DNA of 54,298 bases. Origin: Virgisporangium aliadipatigenens (GTDB taxonomy: Bacteria; Actinomycetota; Actinomycetes; Mycobacteriales; Micromonosporaceae). The stretch lies in NCBI RefSeq assembly GCF_016863615.1, contig NZ_BOPF01000055.1, positions 1 through 54,298 on the forward strand. Reading direction: 5' to 3'. Shown in pieces: positions 35,690 to 43,425 of this stretch; the first letter of the stretch is position 1, and each line of letters begins with the position of its first letter. Position numbers and translations under genes: made by a program. Under the pieces are notes generated by a model. That model ran no database searches. It was not told where the DNA came from and saw only the letters and a list, made by a program, of their open reading frames with translations.

Positions 35690-36966
35690 CACCGATCGAT
35701 TCCGATGACTCCAGGCCCCGGATCGTGATACGGCTCGGGGCGGGATTCAATAACTGGCGGAACTCCCTCAGCCACCGGCCAGAGGCGATACGCCTCCGGA
35801 TCACCAGGTCGTTCGGGGCCGTGGCGCCGCCGCTGGGCCCTACCTACGCCGGTGCCCGTGGGACCGCCTGGGTTCGTCGTACGAGGCGGGCTTTGCGCAG
35901 CATGGTTGCCGGTCCTAACCGGACCGTTTGCAGTTGCCGGGCCAATCGGTGATCGGGTCTCGCCGATCACCCCTCCGACCGGACTGACGCGTCGCGCGCC
36001 GGACGTATGAGGGCCACCAGCCCGACCGCTGGGTACTCCGGAAGCGGGTACGGAACTGTGCGACGTGGCCGGCGGGTTTCGCACCGAGCCGATGACTCCG
36101 CCAGGCGGATTGATCCGTGTTGGCCCGGCGGCCGGTGGGATCCACCCCGGTACAGGAGTCGGCGCACTGATTCGGTTGCCCGGCGTTCCGCCGCCGGAAG
36201 ACGGCATCGGCGTAACCGGCGTCTCTGCGCCGGTCTCGGGACCGCCAGCGAGGTCTGCCGGCGGATCGTCAGGTGTGGCTATGAGATGAGGGTGCTGCGC
36301 TCCGAGGGAGACATCCACCTCGTGCGGCGCGGGGACGACCGCCGTCGGAAACCCTGACGAGTTGTGCTGGGGCGCGGCGGGCGCGGTTGTATCAGCCCCG
36401 CCCTCTTGGTGGAAGGTATTTACGGCCGGGGAGGCTTCGAGTTTGGGACTCGGCTGGGGGACGGTCATTTGGCGGGAGGCTTCGAACACCTCCTGATCCG
36501 CCTGTGCCATCCGTTGCCGGCCCCGTGTGTTGAGTTCCTCCCGCCACGTCGTTCCACCGCTGTGCTCGGCGTAATTGACCAAATTCTTGTTGCGATTGGC
36601 CTGCTCTTCCTCGTATTCCTCGTACTTGGCATTGAGTGCAGCCATGTCGGTCTTGAGATGGGCCAGGCTCTGTAGCAGCAAGCCCAGAGCGCGGTGGTTG
36701 GTCGCCGCGTCATCCTCAGCCTTGTTGAGCTGATCAATGAGTCGGTCCATGTAGGCGACGAAGGCGGCGGCGGCTGGGCTCTTGTCCGGGGGCCACCTCT
36801 CCGCCAGTTCGTCGCGCGCCATGCGGAGCTGCTCCTCATGGAAGTTGAGCAGCTCCAACGTCTTGTACCAGGCCGTGACCTGCTGCCACGACTCCGGATC
36901 CGCACCGACCTTGGCGACCGCGTACATCCCCGGGACCTCGATCCCGGCCCAGTCCTGAGCGCTCAC
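35689..36966 (-). CDS. PPE/WXG-like type VII secretion substrate candidate with proline-rich tail
   Basis: The first 170 residues of this 425-residue protein are helical, with a W-x-P-x-x-S/A-type turn (ERWPPDKSPAAAAFVAYM) similar in placement to WXG or PPE turns. A Pro/Gly/Thr-rich region (about 180-385) follows, then a defined C-terminal segment (YRLWPVAEGVPPVIE, then DPGPGVIGIDR). It is coupled by GTGA overlap to the upstream helical gene and by TGATG to the second mycosin. Type VII export is inferred from context. Confidence 0.75.
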   Translation of the reverse strand: MSAQDWAGIEVPGMYAVAKVGADPESWQQVTAWYKTLELLNFHEEQLRMARDELAERWPPDKSPAAAAFVAYMDRLIDQLNKAEDDAATNHRALGLLLQSLAHLKTDMAALNAKYEEYEEEQANRNKNLVNYAEHSGGTTWREELNTRGRQRMAQADQEVFEASRQMTVPQPSPKLEASPAVNTFHQEGGADTTAPAAPQHNSSGFPTAVVPAPHEVDVSLGAQHPHLIATPDDPPADLAGGPETGAETPVTPMPSSGGGTPGNRISAPTPVPGWIPPAAGPTRINPPGGVIGSVRNPPATSHSSVPASGVPSGRAGGPHTSGARRVSPVGGVIGETRSPIGPATANGPVRTGNHAAQSPPRTTNPGGPTGTGVGRAQRRRHGPERPGDPEAYRLWPVAEGVPPVIESRPEPYHDPGPGVIGIDR

Positions 36967-37376
36967 ACCGCATCACCCCGCTGCTTCTGCACGGTGCGCA
37001 TCGCGGCGTTGAGCTCCTGCGCCACCTCGTCGACGGTCGCGGCCGAGAACGCGTCGCTGTCGCGGTACTTCTCGGCCACGAAACGGGCCGCGGCGACCAG
37101 TGCCTGGGAGGCCTCGGCGAACCCGCGTAACTGATCGATCGCGCCGCGCAGGCAGTCGGTGTGGCGGTCCCGGGCGGCCTTGACCTCCGCGCTGCGGTTG
37201 GCGAAGCCGAAGCGGGCGCCCAACTCGTAGGAGGGCACGATCCGCGCCGCATACGGAATGTAGTTGGCGGTCACCTGGCCCTCGATGGTGCCGGCGAACC
37301 CGTCGATGCTCGTGGCATCGACCTCGATCACTGTGGCGTCGTCGAACGGTCCGCTCGGGTCATCGATCTTCGGCAT
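36963..37376 (-). CDS. WXG100-like helical protein, probable type VII secretion partner
   Basis: The 137-residue protein starts at ATG 37376 (MPKIDDPSGPFDD) preceded by GGGGGGA. It is almost wholly helical in character, with two long amphipathic stretches around residues 55-90 and 95-137, but has no clear WxG turn. Its stop overlaps the GTG start of the PPE-like gene, suggesting that the two products form a secreted pair as in PE/PPE or EsxA/B pairs. An upstream in-frame start at 37454 is unlikely. Confidence 0.7.
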   Translation of the reverse strand: MPKIDDPSGPFDDATVIEVDATSIDGFAGTIEGQVTANYIPYAARIVPSYELGARFGFANRSAEVKAARDRHTDCLRGAIDQLRGFAEASQALVAAARFVAEKYRDSDAFSAATVDEVAQELNAAMRTVQKQRGDAV

Positions 37377-37463
37377 TCCGGTCCCCCCGGCTCGGCCCCC
37401 GCCGAACAAAACACCGCGAGCGTAAACCGCCGCCCCGCCCCCTGTAACCACCAAGTTGCCGCC

Positions 37464-37576
37464 TGTGGATAACCATGGATCCGGGTGGATGGGGAAAGGT
37501 GTGCCGGAGATCCCGTAAAGGCGTTCCTAAGGCGCCCTTTAACCTGCTGGAACCGGGTGCGAATCTGTTGTCCACA
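37464..37576. other. Two DnaA-box-like sequences in a divergent intergenic region
   Basis: TGTGGATAA (37464-37472) is a perfect consensus DnaA box read on the minus strand. TTGTCCACA (37568-37576), the form preferred in high-GC actinobacteria, lies on the plus strand. Both fall in the 267-bp gap between the ESX-type operon and a membrane protein gene. Confidence 0.45.
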
Positions 37577-37643
37577 GGGACTTACCGACCCGGGCGAAGC
37601 GAAGGTACGGTGCGCTCAGCCGACGACACGTTGGGAGGCGGGC

Positions 37644-38906
37644 GTGTCCTACGAAAGCACCAGGTTCCGTGGTGGATCCACGTATACCGACGAGCCTGGG
37701 TACCGTCAGTCCAGTTTCCGGGAGAGTCAGGCCTACCTGGACGACCGGCAGGACGACGCGGGTTCCGACAGTTCGTTCGGCGCGCACAGCAACGGGTCGG
37801 CGTACCACACCGGCACGTTCACGGTCGACAGCTACAACTCGGAAAGCTACGGCTCCGAGTCGAACTACTCCGAGCAGCCGGTTGCTGAGCGTGATGACGA
37901 GCCGGCCGAGCCGGAGCCGGTGTCCGATCGGCTGGGGATCCACTTCGGCTGGGAGGCGCTGCTCGCGCTCGCGGTCGGCGGGGTGGCGTTCCTGCTGCAC
38001 AAGGCCGACGCGGGGGTGCTGAAGGGGCCCGATTTGCCGCAGATGTACCTGACGGCGGCGGTGTTGGGGCTCGTGGCGGTGGGCATGGCGCTGAGCGTGC
38101 GCGCCGCGGTGCCCAACCTGGCGGTCGGGTCGCTCGCCTTCGGCAGTGCGATGTTCTTCGCGGCCAACTCCGAGCGTGGGCTGTTGCCGACCGCCGCGGT
38201 CACCGCGCTGCTGGTCGTCGGGGCCGGTCTGGTGATGGCCGTCGTGGTGGTCGTTCTGCACGTGCCGTCGTGGGCGGCCAGCCTCGCCGTCGGTTTAGCC
38301 GTGATCGCCTGGATGCAGTCGCAGGACACCGCGAAGGTGGTCGCCGGTGCGTACGAGCCGGACGGCCAGGCCGTCGTGTGGTTCGGCGGGTTCGCGGTGC
38401 TCTCGGTCGTGGGCGGCGTGATCTGCATGATTCCGGGGATGCGCCGGTCGTTCGGGCGGTTCCGGCCGGAGGGTGACCCCGCCGCGCGGGGGAGCGGGGG
38501 GATGACCGCCGGACTCGCGCTGGTCGGTTCGTCCGTGCTCGCGGCCGTGGCCGGGGTTCTGCTGGCACTGACCAACCGCGAGGTGCACCCGTCGGAAAAC
38601 GGCATCGGGCTCACCGCCCTCGCCCTGGGCGCCGTACTGCTCGGCGGCGTGTCGGTCTACGGCCGGCGCGGCGGCCTGTTCGGGACGCTGCTCGGCGTGG
38701 TCGGGATCTCGCTGCTCATGCGCTATGCCGACGCGGAGGCCTGGAAGGTCGACACCGTGGCGTTCGCCGCCGGTGCGATCGTCATCGGGCTCGTCGCGAG
38801 CCGGCTCGTCGAGACGTTCGGCCGTCGTCGTGCGCACTCGGAGACCGTTTCCTCGGGAACGTCTTCGTCGGGCGCATCGTGGGACGACCGCTGGTCCACC
38901 CGCTGA
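37644..38906 (+). CDS. Polytopic membrane protein with Ser/Tyr-rich N-terminus, function unknown
   Basis: The 420-residue protein starts at GTG 37644 with GGGAGG five bases upstream. Residues 1-100 are polar and rich in Ser, Tyr and Glu (SYNSESYGSESNYSE), probably disordered and cytoplasmic. About ten hydrophobic helices follow (105-395), ending in a short Ser-rich tail. I see no ATPase, binding-protein or transport signature, so the function is unknown. Confidence 0.8.
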   Translation: MSYESTRFRGGSTYTDEPGYRQSSFRESQAYLDDRQDDAGSDSSFGAHSNGSAYHTGTFTVDSYNSESYGSESNYSEQPVAERDDEPAEPEPVSDRLGIHFGWEALLALAVGGVAFLLHKADAGVLKGPDLPQMYLTAAVLGLVAVGMALSVRAAVPNLAVGSLAFGSAMFFAANSERGLLPTAAVTALLVVGAGLVMAVVVVVLHVPSWAASLAVGLAVIAWMQSQDTAKVVAGAYEPDGQAVVWFGGFAVLSVVGGVICMIPGMRRSFGRFRPEGDPAARGSGGMTAGLALVGSSVLAAVAGVLLALTNREVHPSENGIGLTALALGAVLLGGVSVYGRRGGLFGTLLGVVGISLLMRYADAEAWKVDTVAFAAGAIVIGLVASRLVETFGRRRAHSETVSSGTSSSGASWDDRWSTR

Positions 38907-38995
38907 CGTATGACTGTGCGGGTGTGCCGGCTGCGATCGGTCAGCGGGGTGCGGACCGTGATCCGCAATGGCGTGCCGGCGCCGCTCGGCGACGT

Positions 38996-39001
38996 TACGC
39001 T
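38996..39001 (+). promoter_or_regulatory. -10 box (TACGCT) of a likely leaderless transcript
   Basis: TACGCT, seven bases (GCCTCGC), then ATG 39009. No Shine-Dalgarno is present. Confidence 0.45.
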
Positions 39002-39008
39002 GCCTCGC

Positions 39009-39287
39009 ATGAGCGGAACTATCGCCGAGCTCGACGGACTGTCCACAGAGGAACTGCGCAAGCGCGCGTTCGCCAAGGCCCGCCAGCACGGCGACGTCAA
39101 ATTCTTCTGGAACCTGCTGCGGCACCTGCCGCACGCGGACGACGCCGAGTCGCTGGACGGTTCCCTGGGGGCCGTCGGCGCCTCCATCGACGACGCGGTC
39201 GCGTTGTGGCGTGAAATGACCGGGCATGGGTACGGGGAGTCGGAGCCGCTGCTGCGGGCCGCGTTCATCGACTACCTGACGCAATGA
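39009..39287 (+). CDS. Small conserved-looking cytoplasmic protein
   Basis: The 92-residue helical, charged protein begins MSGTIAELDGLSTEEL and contains KFFWNLLRHLPHADDAE. It has no membrane segment or catalytic motif I recognise. The start is chosen by the TACGCT box seven bases upstream. Longer in-frame starts exist from 38910, but their added sequence is Arg/Val-rich and unlike the rest of the protein. Confidence 0.72.
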   Translation: MSGTIAELDGLSTEELRKRAFAKARQHGDVKFFWNLLRHLPHADDAESLDGSLGAVGASIDDAVALWREMTGHGYGESEPLLRAAFIDYLTQ

Positions 39288-39343
39288 GCCAGTAACGCAT
39301 TTACCTGCGTTTAGGATTTTGCCGTGCCGGTCATATCCCCGGC

Positions 39344-39817
39344 ATGGCATTCAACCGTGGGCGTTACCGGACCGCGGCGTCCACCGCGACGCTCGTCGCG
39401 TTCATCCTCGTGCTGATTTTCGGCAGTCCGTGGTATCGGGACTGGGTAGACGACACCGACCGGGGACTCTTTCTGACGACCCTGGCCTGGCCGGCGTGGA
39501 CCTTCGATGACGACCTTCCGTTGCGCGACCTCCTGGCCGCCAACCTGAAGGCGATCCTGCTCATCGCGTTCACGTACGGGTTCGTGTCATTGATGGCGGG
39601 TTCGCAGCTCTCCCGTGCCCGCGGCGGCATTTCCGCCTTCCTGGTCGGGTGGGCGGCCTACATGTTCGCGGCGGCGCTGGCCGCTTTTCTGACGTGGTTC
39701 ATCGCGGCGAGCGCGCCGGCCGACGACTCCGTGGTGGCCGCCACGGGAGGCACGGCCTACGGGCTCATCGTCGGGTGGATCGTCGGCCTCGCCTCGATGG
39801 CGGGCCGCAGGCCTTAA
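39344..39817 (+). CDS. Membrane protein with three or four helices, function unknown
   Basis: The 157-residue protein has hydrophobic helices near residues 14-28, 66-85, 98-122 and 133-152 and an acidic extracytoplasmic loop (WVDDTDRG). It has no recognised domain. Its stop codon overlaps that of the convergent ABC ATPase gene (TTAA, 39814-39817). The ATG has no clear Shine-Dalgarno. Confidence 0.7.
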   Translation: MAFNRGRYRTAASTATLVAFILVLIFGSPWYRDWVDDTDRGLFLTTLAWPAWTFDDDLPLRDLLAANLKAILLIAFTYGFVSLMAGSQLSRARGGISAFLVGWAAYMFAAALAAFLTWFIAASAPADDSVVAATGGTAYGLIVGWIVGLASMAGRRP

Positions 39818-40809
39818 GACGCGGCGGGTTGCGGCGCTGGTGGGAGATCTTCCGCCAGCGCCGCGACGATGTCCGCTGCCGCCAGTTCCCCCAGAAGCTC
39901 TGAATCGTCGCGGACGGCGACCCGGTCGCGCCCCTCGCGCAGCATGGCGGCCAGGGCGTCCTGGAGGGTCGCGTCGGCGGCCACGACCGGCGCGTCCCCG
40001 TCCACGGCCGGGGTCAGCCTGGACCGGGGGATCGGCGTGACGGCCAGGCGCTTGATGCCCCGGTCCCCACCCACGAACTCCCGCACGAAGTCGTTGGCCG
40101 GCGCGGCGAGCAGCTCCGCCGGCGTGGCGAACTGCTCCAGCTTGCCGCCCTCGGACAGCACGGCGATGCGGTCCCCGAGCCGGACGGCCTCGTCGATGTC
40201 GTGCGTGACCAGGACGACCGTCTTGCGCACGGTGCGTTGCAGCCGCCGGAACTCGTCCTGCAACCGCGTGCGCACGATCGGGTCCACCGCCGAGAACGGC
40301 TCGTCCATCAGCAGCACGGCCGGATCGGCGGCGAGCGCCCGGGCCACCCCCACGCGCTGCCGCTGCCCGCCGGAGAGTTCGTGCGGGTACCGGTCCCCGT
40401 AACGGGCGGCGTCGAGGCCGACGAGCGTGAGCAGTTCGTCCGAACGTTCCCGGATCCGCGCGGCGGGCCAGCCGAGCAGCCGCGGCACGGTGCCCACGTT
40501 GGTGCGCACGTTCTGGTGCGGGAAGAGGCCGACGTGCTGGATCACGTACCCGATGCCGCGCCGCAGCCGGTCCGGATCGCTCTTGGTGACGTCCTCGCCG
40601 TCGATGAGCACGGCGCCCGAGGTCGGCTCGATCAGCCGGTTGATCATGCGGAGAACGGTCGACTTGCCGCAGCCCGAGGGGCCGATGAGAACGGTCGTCT
40701 CGCCGGCGGCCAGTTCGAGGCTCAGCTCGCCCACGGCCACCGTGCCGTCCGGGTACTGCTTGCGCACGCGCTGGAGAGCGATGGGTGCAGCTTTCCGGGT
40801 ACCGTCCAC
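39814..40809 (-). CDS. ABC transporter ATPase of the glycine betaine/choline (OpuCA/ProV) type
   Basis: The 331-residue protein has Walker A GPSGCGKST, the Q-loop QHVGLFPHQ, signature LSGGQRQRVGVARAL and Walker B VLLMDEPFSAVD. A C-terminal CBS-like domain (about 255-320) follows, as in osmoprotectant ATPases, where CBS domains sense ionic strength. It should pair with the two permeases and the binding protein encoded divergently to the right. It starts at GTG 40809 with GAGAAGGG six bases upstream, only two bases from the divergent permease start. Confidence 0.92.
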   Translation of the reverse strand: MDGTRKAAPIALQRVRKQYPDGTVAVGELSLELAAGETTVLIGPSGCGKSTVLRMINRLIEPTSGAVLIDGEDVTKSDPDRLRRGIGYVIQHVGLFPHQNVRTNVGTVPRLLGWPAARIRERSDELLTLVGLDAARYGDRYPHELSGGQRQRVGVARALAADPAVLLMDEPFSAVDPIVRTRLQDEFRRLQRTVRKTVVLVTHDIDEAVRLGDRIAVLSEGGKLEQFATPAELLAAPANDFVREFVGGDRGIKRLAVTPIPRSRLTPAVDGDAPVVAADATLQDALAAMLREGRDRVAVRDDSELLGELAAADIVAALAEDLPPAPQPAAS

Positions 40810-40811
40810 GG

Positions 40812-41510
40812 ATGTCCCTTCTCGACGGGCCGCGGGTGCTGGCCGCTCCCGCGGCGGAGAACCCCTGGTTGTCCTGGCGCTACGTGCGCGACAACGCTGA
40901 GAGTATTCGGACCGCGCTGATCGAGCATGTACTGCTGACCGCCGAATCTGTGCTCATCGCGGCCGTGATCGGTGTGACTCTCGCCATCCTTGCCTATCAG
41001 GTACGTAGGTTGTCCACCCCGATTCTGGTGTCGACCGGCGTGCTGTACACCGTTCCGTCGCTGGGGCTGCTTGCGATCCTGGGACCGATCATGCCGTCGC
41101 GGCGTTCGGCGGTGGTGCTGGCGCTCGTCACGTACGCGCTGCTGGTGATCGTGCGCAGCACGCTGACCGCGCTGCTGCAGGTGCCGGGCGAGGTGCGGGA
41201 GGCGGCGACGGCGATGGGCTACGGGCGGTTCGCACGGCTGTGGCGGGTCGAACTGCCGCTCGCCCTGCCGGGGCTGCTGACCGGGATCCGGCTCGCCACC
41301 GTGTCCACGGTCGCCCTGGTCACCGTCGGCGCCATCGTGGGCAAGGGCGCCCTGGGCAGCCTGCTGATGGACGGCTTCACCAACAACTTCTACAAGGCGC
41401 AGATCCTCACCGCGGCGGTGCTGTGCGTGGCGTTGGCGCTGGTGCTGGACCTGGTGCTGCTGCTGGTCGGCCGGGTGCTCACCCCGTGGACCCGCAGGCG
41501 GTCGGCATGA
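40812..41510 (+). CDS. ABC transporter permease, osmoprotectant (OpuCB-like) type
   Basis: The 232-residue protein has five or six membrane helices and the EAA-type cytoplasmic loop EAATAMGYGRFARLWRVELP. The ATG at 40812 has no visible Shine-Dalgarno; a GTG at 40785 lies inside the divergent ATPase gene. The C-terminus reads TPWTRRRSA, and its stop overlaps a 16-codon reading frame that links it to the second permease. Confidence 0.9.
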   Translation: MSLLDGPRVLAAPAAENPWLSWRYVRDNAESIRTALIEHVLLTAESVLIAAVIGVTLAILAYQVRRLSTPILVSTGVLYTVPSLGLLAILGPIMPSRRSAVVLALVTYALLVIVRSTLTALLQVPGEVREAATAMGYGRFARLWRVELPLALPGLLTGIRLATVSTVALVTVGAIVGKGALGSLLMDGFTNNFYKAQILTAAVLCVALALVLDLVLLLVGRVLTPWTRRRSA

Positions 41511-41557
41511 ACGCCATCGGCCCGACGAACCCCTGGACCCGCCGGAGGGCCGCATGA
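41507..41557 (+). other. 16-codon coupling reading frame between two permease genes
   Basis: ATG 41507 overlaps the first permease stop, and the frame (MNAIGPTNPWTRRRAA) ends with TGA overlapping the second permease ATG. The peptide end repeats the end of the first permease (PWTRRRSA), because 28 bases (41487-41514) are duplicated with four mismatches at 41534-41561. It may serve only to keep ribosomes moving; a functional peptide is not implied. Confidence 0.45.
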
Positions 41558-42237
41558 ACGCGTTCGACCAGTTCGTCACGTGGATCAACGACCCGCTCAA
41601 CTGGACCAACCCGGGCGGCATCCTCGAACGCCTCGGCGAGCACCTGTTCATCATGTTCGCCGCGCTGCCGCTCGCGCTCGTCGTGGCGTGGCCGCTGGGC
41701 GTCTCGCTCGGCCGCAGCAGCCGTGGCGGCACGGCGGTCGTGGTGCTGTCCAACCTCACCCAGGCCGTGCCGGTGATGGCGCTGCTGGTGATCCTTCCGC
41801 TGACCGCCCTGGGCTTCGGCAAGGCGACGGTGATCGTGGCGCTGGCCGTGTTCGCCGTTCCCCCGCTGCTGGCGACCGCTTACACCGGGCTGCGCGAGAT
41901 CGACCCCGAGGTCCGCGACGCCGCGAAGGGGGTCGGCATGTCCGGCTGGACGCGGCTGTGGCGGGTCGAACTGCCCCTCGCCGTCCCCTATCTCGCCTCC
42001 GGCCTGCGCACGGCCGCCGTGCAGGTGGCGGCGACGGCGGCGCTGGCGTCGTTCGTCAACGGCGGCGGGCTCGGCCAGATCATCGCGGCCGGCTTCGGGC
42101 TCGGGCTGGCGACCGGCGGCGGTCAGGTGCTGGCCGGCGGGATCCTCGTCGTCGGGCTGGCGCTGCTGGTGGAGGGCCTCGGTGCGTTGCTGCAGCGCCT
42201 GGTCACCCCCAAGGGGTTGCGTTTGTCCAAGCTGTGA
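41554..42237 (+). CDS. ABC transporter permease, osmoprotectant (OpuCD-like) type
   Basis: The 227-residue protein has about six membrane helices and the permease loop DAAKGVGMSGWTRLWRVELP. It is a paralogue of the preceding permease; the pair forms the heterodimeric channel of an OpuC-type importer. The start ATG 41554 follows GGAGG by six bases and overlaps the coupling frame stop. The binding protein gene follows after 123 bases. Confidence 0.9.
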   Translation: MNAFDQFVTWINDPLNWTNPGGILERLGEHLFIMFAALPLALVVAWPLGVSLGRSSRGGTAVVVLSNLTQAVPVMALLVILPLTALGFGKATVIVALAVFAVPPLLATAYTGLREIDPEVRDAAKGVGMSGWTRLWRVELPLAVPYLASGLRTAAVQVAATAALASFVNGGGLGQIIAAGFGLGLATGGGQVLAGGILVVGLALLVEGLGALLQRLVTPKGLRLSKL

Positions 42238-42360
42238 CCCTCGTCCGGTTGCCGATACCCGATCAGCGAGGTTGGGTATTTGGTGCGGGCGCGCAGAGTT
42301 GCCCGTCGGACACGCGGTCCTCCCACGGGGACCGGGACACGGAAGGCGGGCGCCGTCGCC

Positions 42361-43362
42361 ATGCAGAGATTTTCCAGAACGTTAGTGACCGGCCTGGCGC
42401 TCGGTGTCGCCGCGCTCGGCCTCGTGGCGTGCGGCGAGGAGGGCTCCTCCGGCACCACCAAGCCCGACGCCGCCAGCGGTGCCGGATGCGCGCCGGTCGC
42501 CGGTGAGAAGTTCGTCGCGCTGACCGACGACAAGAAGCTGCAGAACGCCGACAACATCCTCCCGGCGGTCAACAGCAAGGCGTCCAGCCCCGAGCTGCTC
42601 GCCGCCCTGGACAAGGTCTCCGCGGCGCTCGACACGCCGAAGATGATCGCGCTCAACAAGGCCGTCAACGTCGACCGCAAGACCGCCGAGGTGGCCGCCA
42701 AGGAGTTCGCCGCCACGGCCAACATCACGGCCGGCATCACGAGGGGCGCGGGCGGCAGCATCACCGTCGGCGCCGCGAACTTCAGCGAGAGCCAGGTGCT
42801 GGGCAACCTGTACAAGATCGCGCTGGAGGCCGCCGGCTACACGGTCAAGGTGGAGCAAATCGGCAACCGGGAGCTCTACGAGCCGGACCTCGAGGCCGGC
42901 AAGGTGCAGGTGCTGCCGGAGTACGCGGCGACGCTGGCGGAGTTCCTCAACGCGAAGGTCAACGGTGAAGCGGCCAAGAACGCGCCGATCGCCTCCCCGG
43001 ACGTCGACAAGACGGCTGCCGCGCTCACCGAGATCGGCAAGAAGGTGGGCCTCACCTTCGGCAAGCCGTCCCAGGCGGTCACGGCCAACGCCTTCGCCGT
43101 CACGACGGCGTTCGCCGAGAAGTACGGCGTGAAGACGCTGTCGGAGTTCGCGAGCAAGTGCTCCGGGACGGCCACGGTGCTCGGCGGTCCGCCGGAGTGC
43201 CCGCAGCGGCCGTTCTGCCAGCTGGGTCTGGAGAAGACGTACGGGCTGAAGGTCGGCCGGTTCGCCAGCCTCGACGCCGGCGGCACCCAGACCAAGAACG
43301 CCCTCAAGACCGGCAGCATCTCCATCGGCCTGGTCTTCTCCACCGACGAGTCGCTCGCCTGA
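42361..43362 (+). CDS. ABC transporter substrate-binding lipoprotein (ProX/OpuCC family), apparently circularly permuted
   Basis: The 333-residue protein has a lipoprotein signal peptide with lipobox LVAC (Cys24). Residues 49-120 (FVALTDDKKLQNADN, then LNKAVNVDRKT) match the segment that normally ends ProX/OpuCC-type proteins. Residues 132-333 run from the usual mature N-terminus (ITVGAANFSESQVLGNLY) to GLVFSTDESLA, where typical relatives continue into that same segment. The domain order is thus shifted around. It should bind betaine, choline or a similar compound for the two permeases and the ATPase; the ligand is uncertain. Confidence 0.9.
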   Translation: MQRFSRTLVTGLALGVAALGLVACGEEGSSGTTKPDAASGAGCAPVAGEKFVALTDDKKLQNADNILPAVNSKASSPELLAALDKVSAALDTPKMIALNKAVNVDRKTAEVAAKEFAATANITAGITRGAGGSITVGAANFSESQVLGNLYKIALEAAGYTVKVEQIGNRELYEPDLEAGKVQVLPEYAATLAEFLNAKVNGEAAKNAPIASPDVDKTAAALTEIGKKVGLTFGKPSQAVTANAFAVTTAFAEKYGVKTLSEFASKCSGTATVLGGPPECPQRPFCQLGLEKTYGLKVGRFASLDAGGTQTKNALKTGSISIGLVFSTDESLA

Positions 43363-43425
43363 TCAAATCGTTGCCCCTCGGTCGGCGTGGCGTGCGATAG
43401 CGCGCACTCGGTATGGTCTACATCC

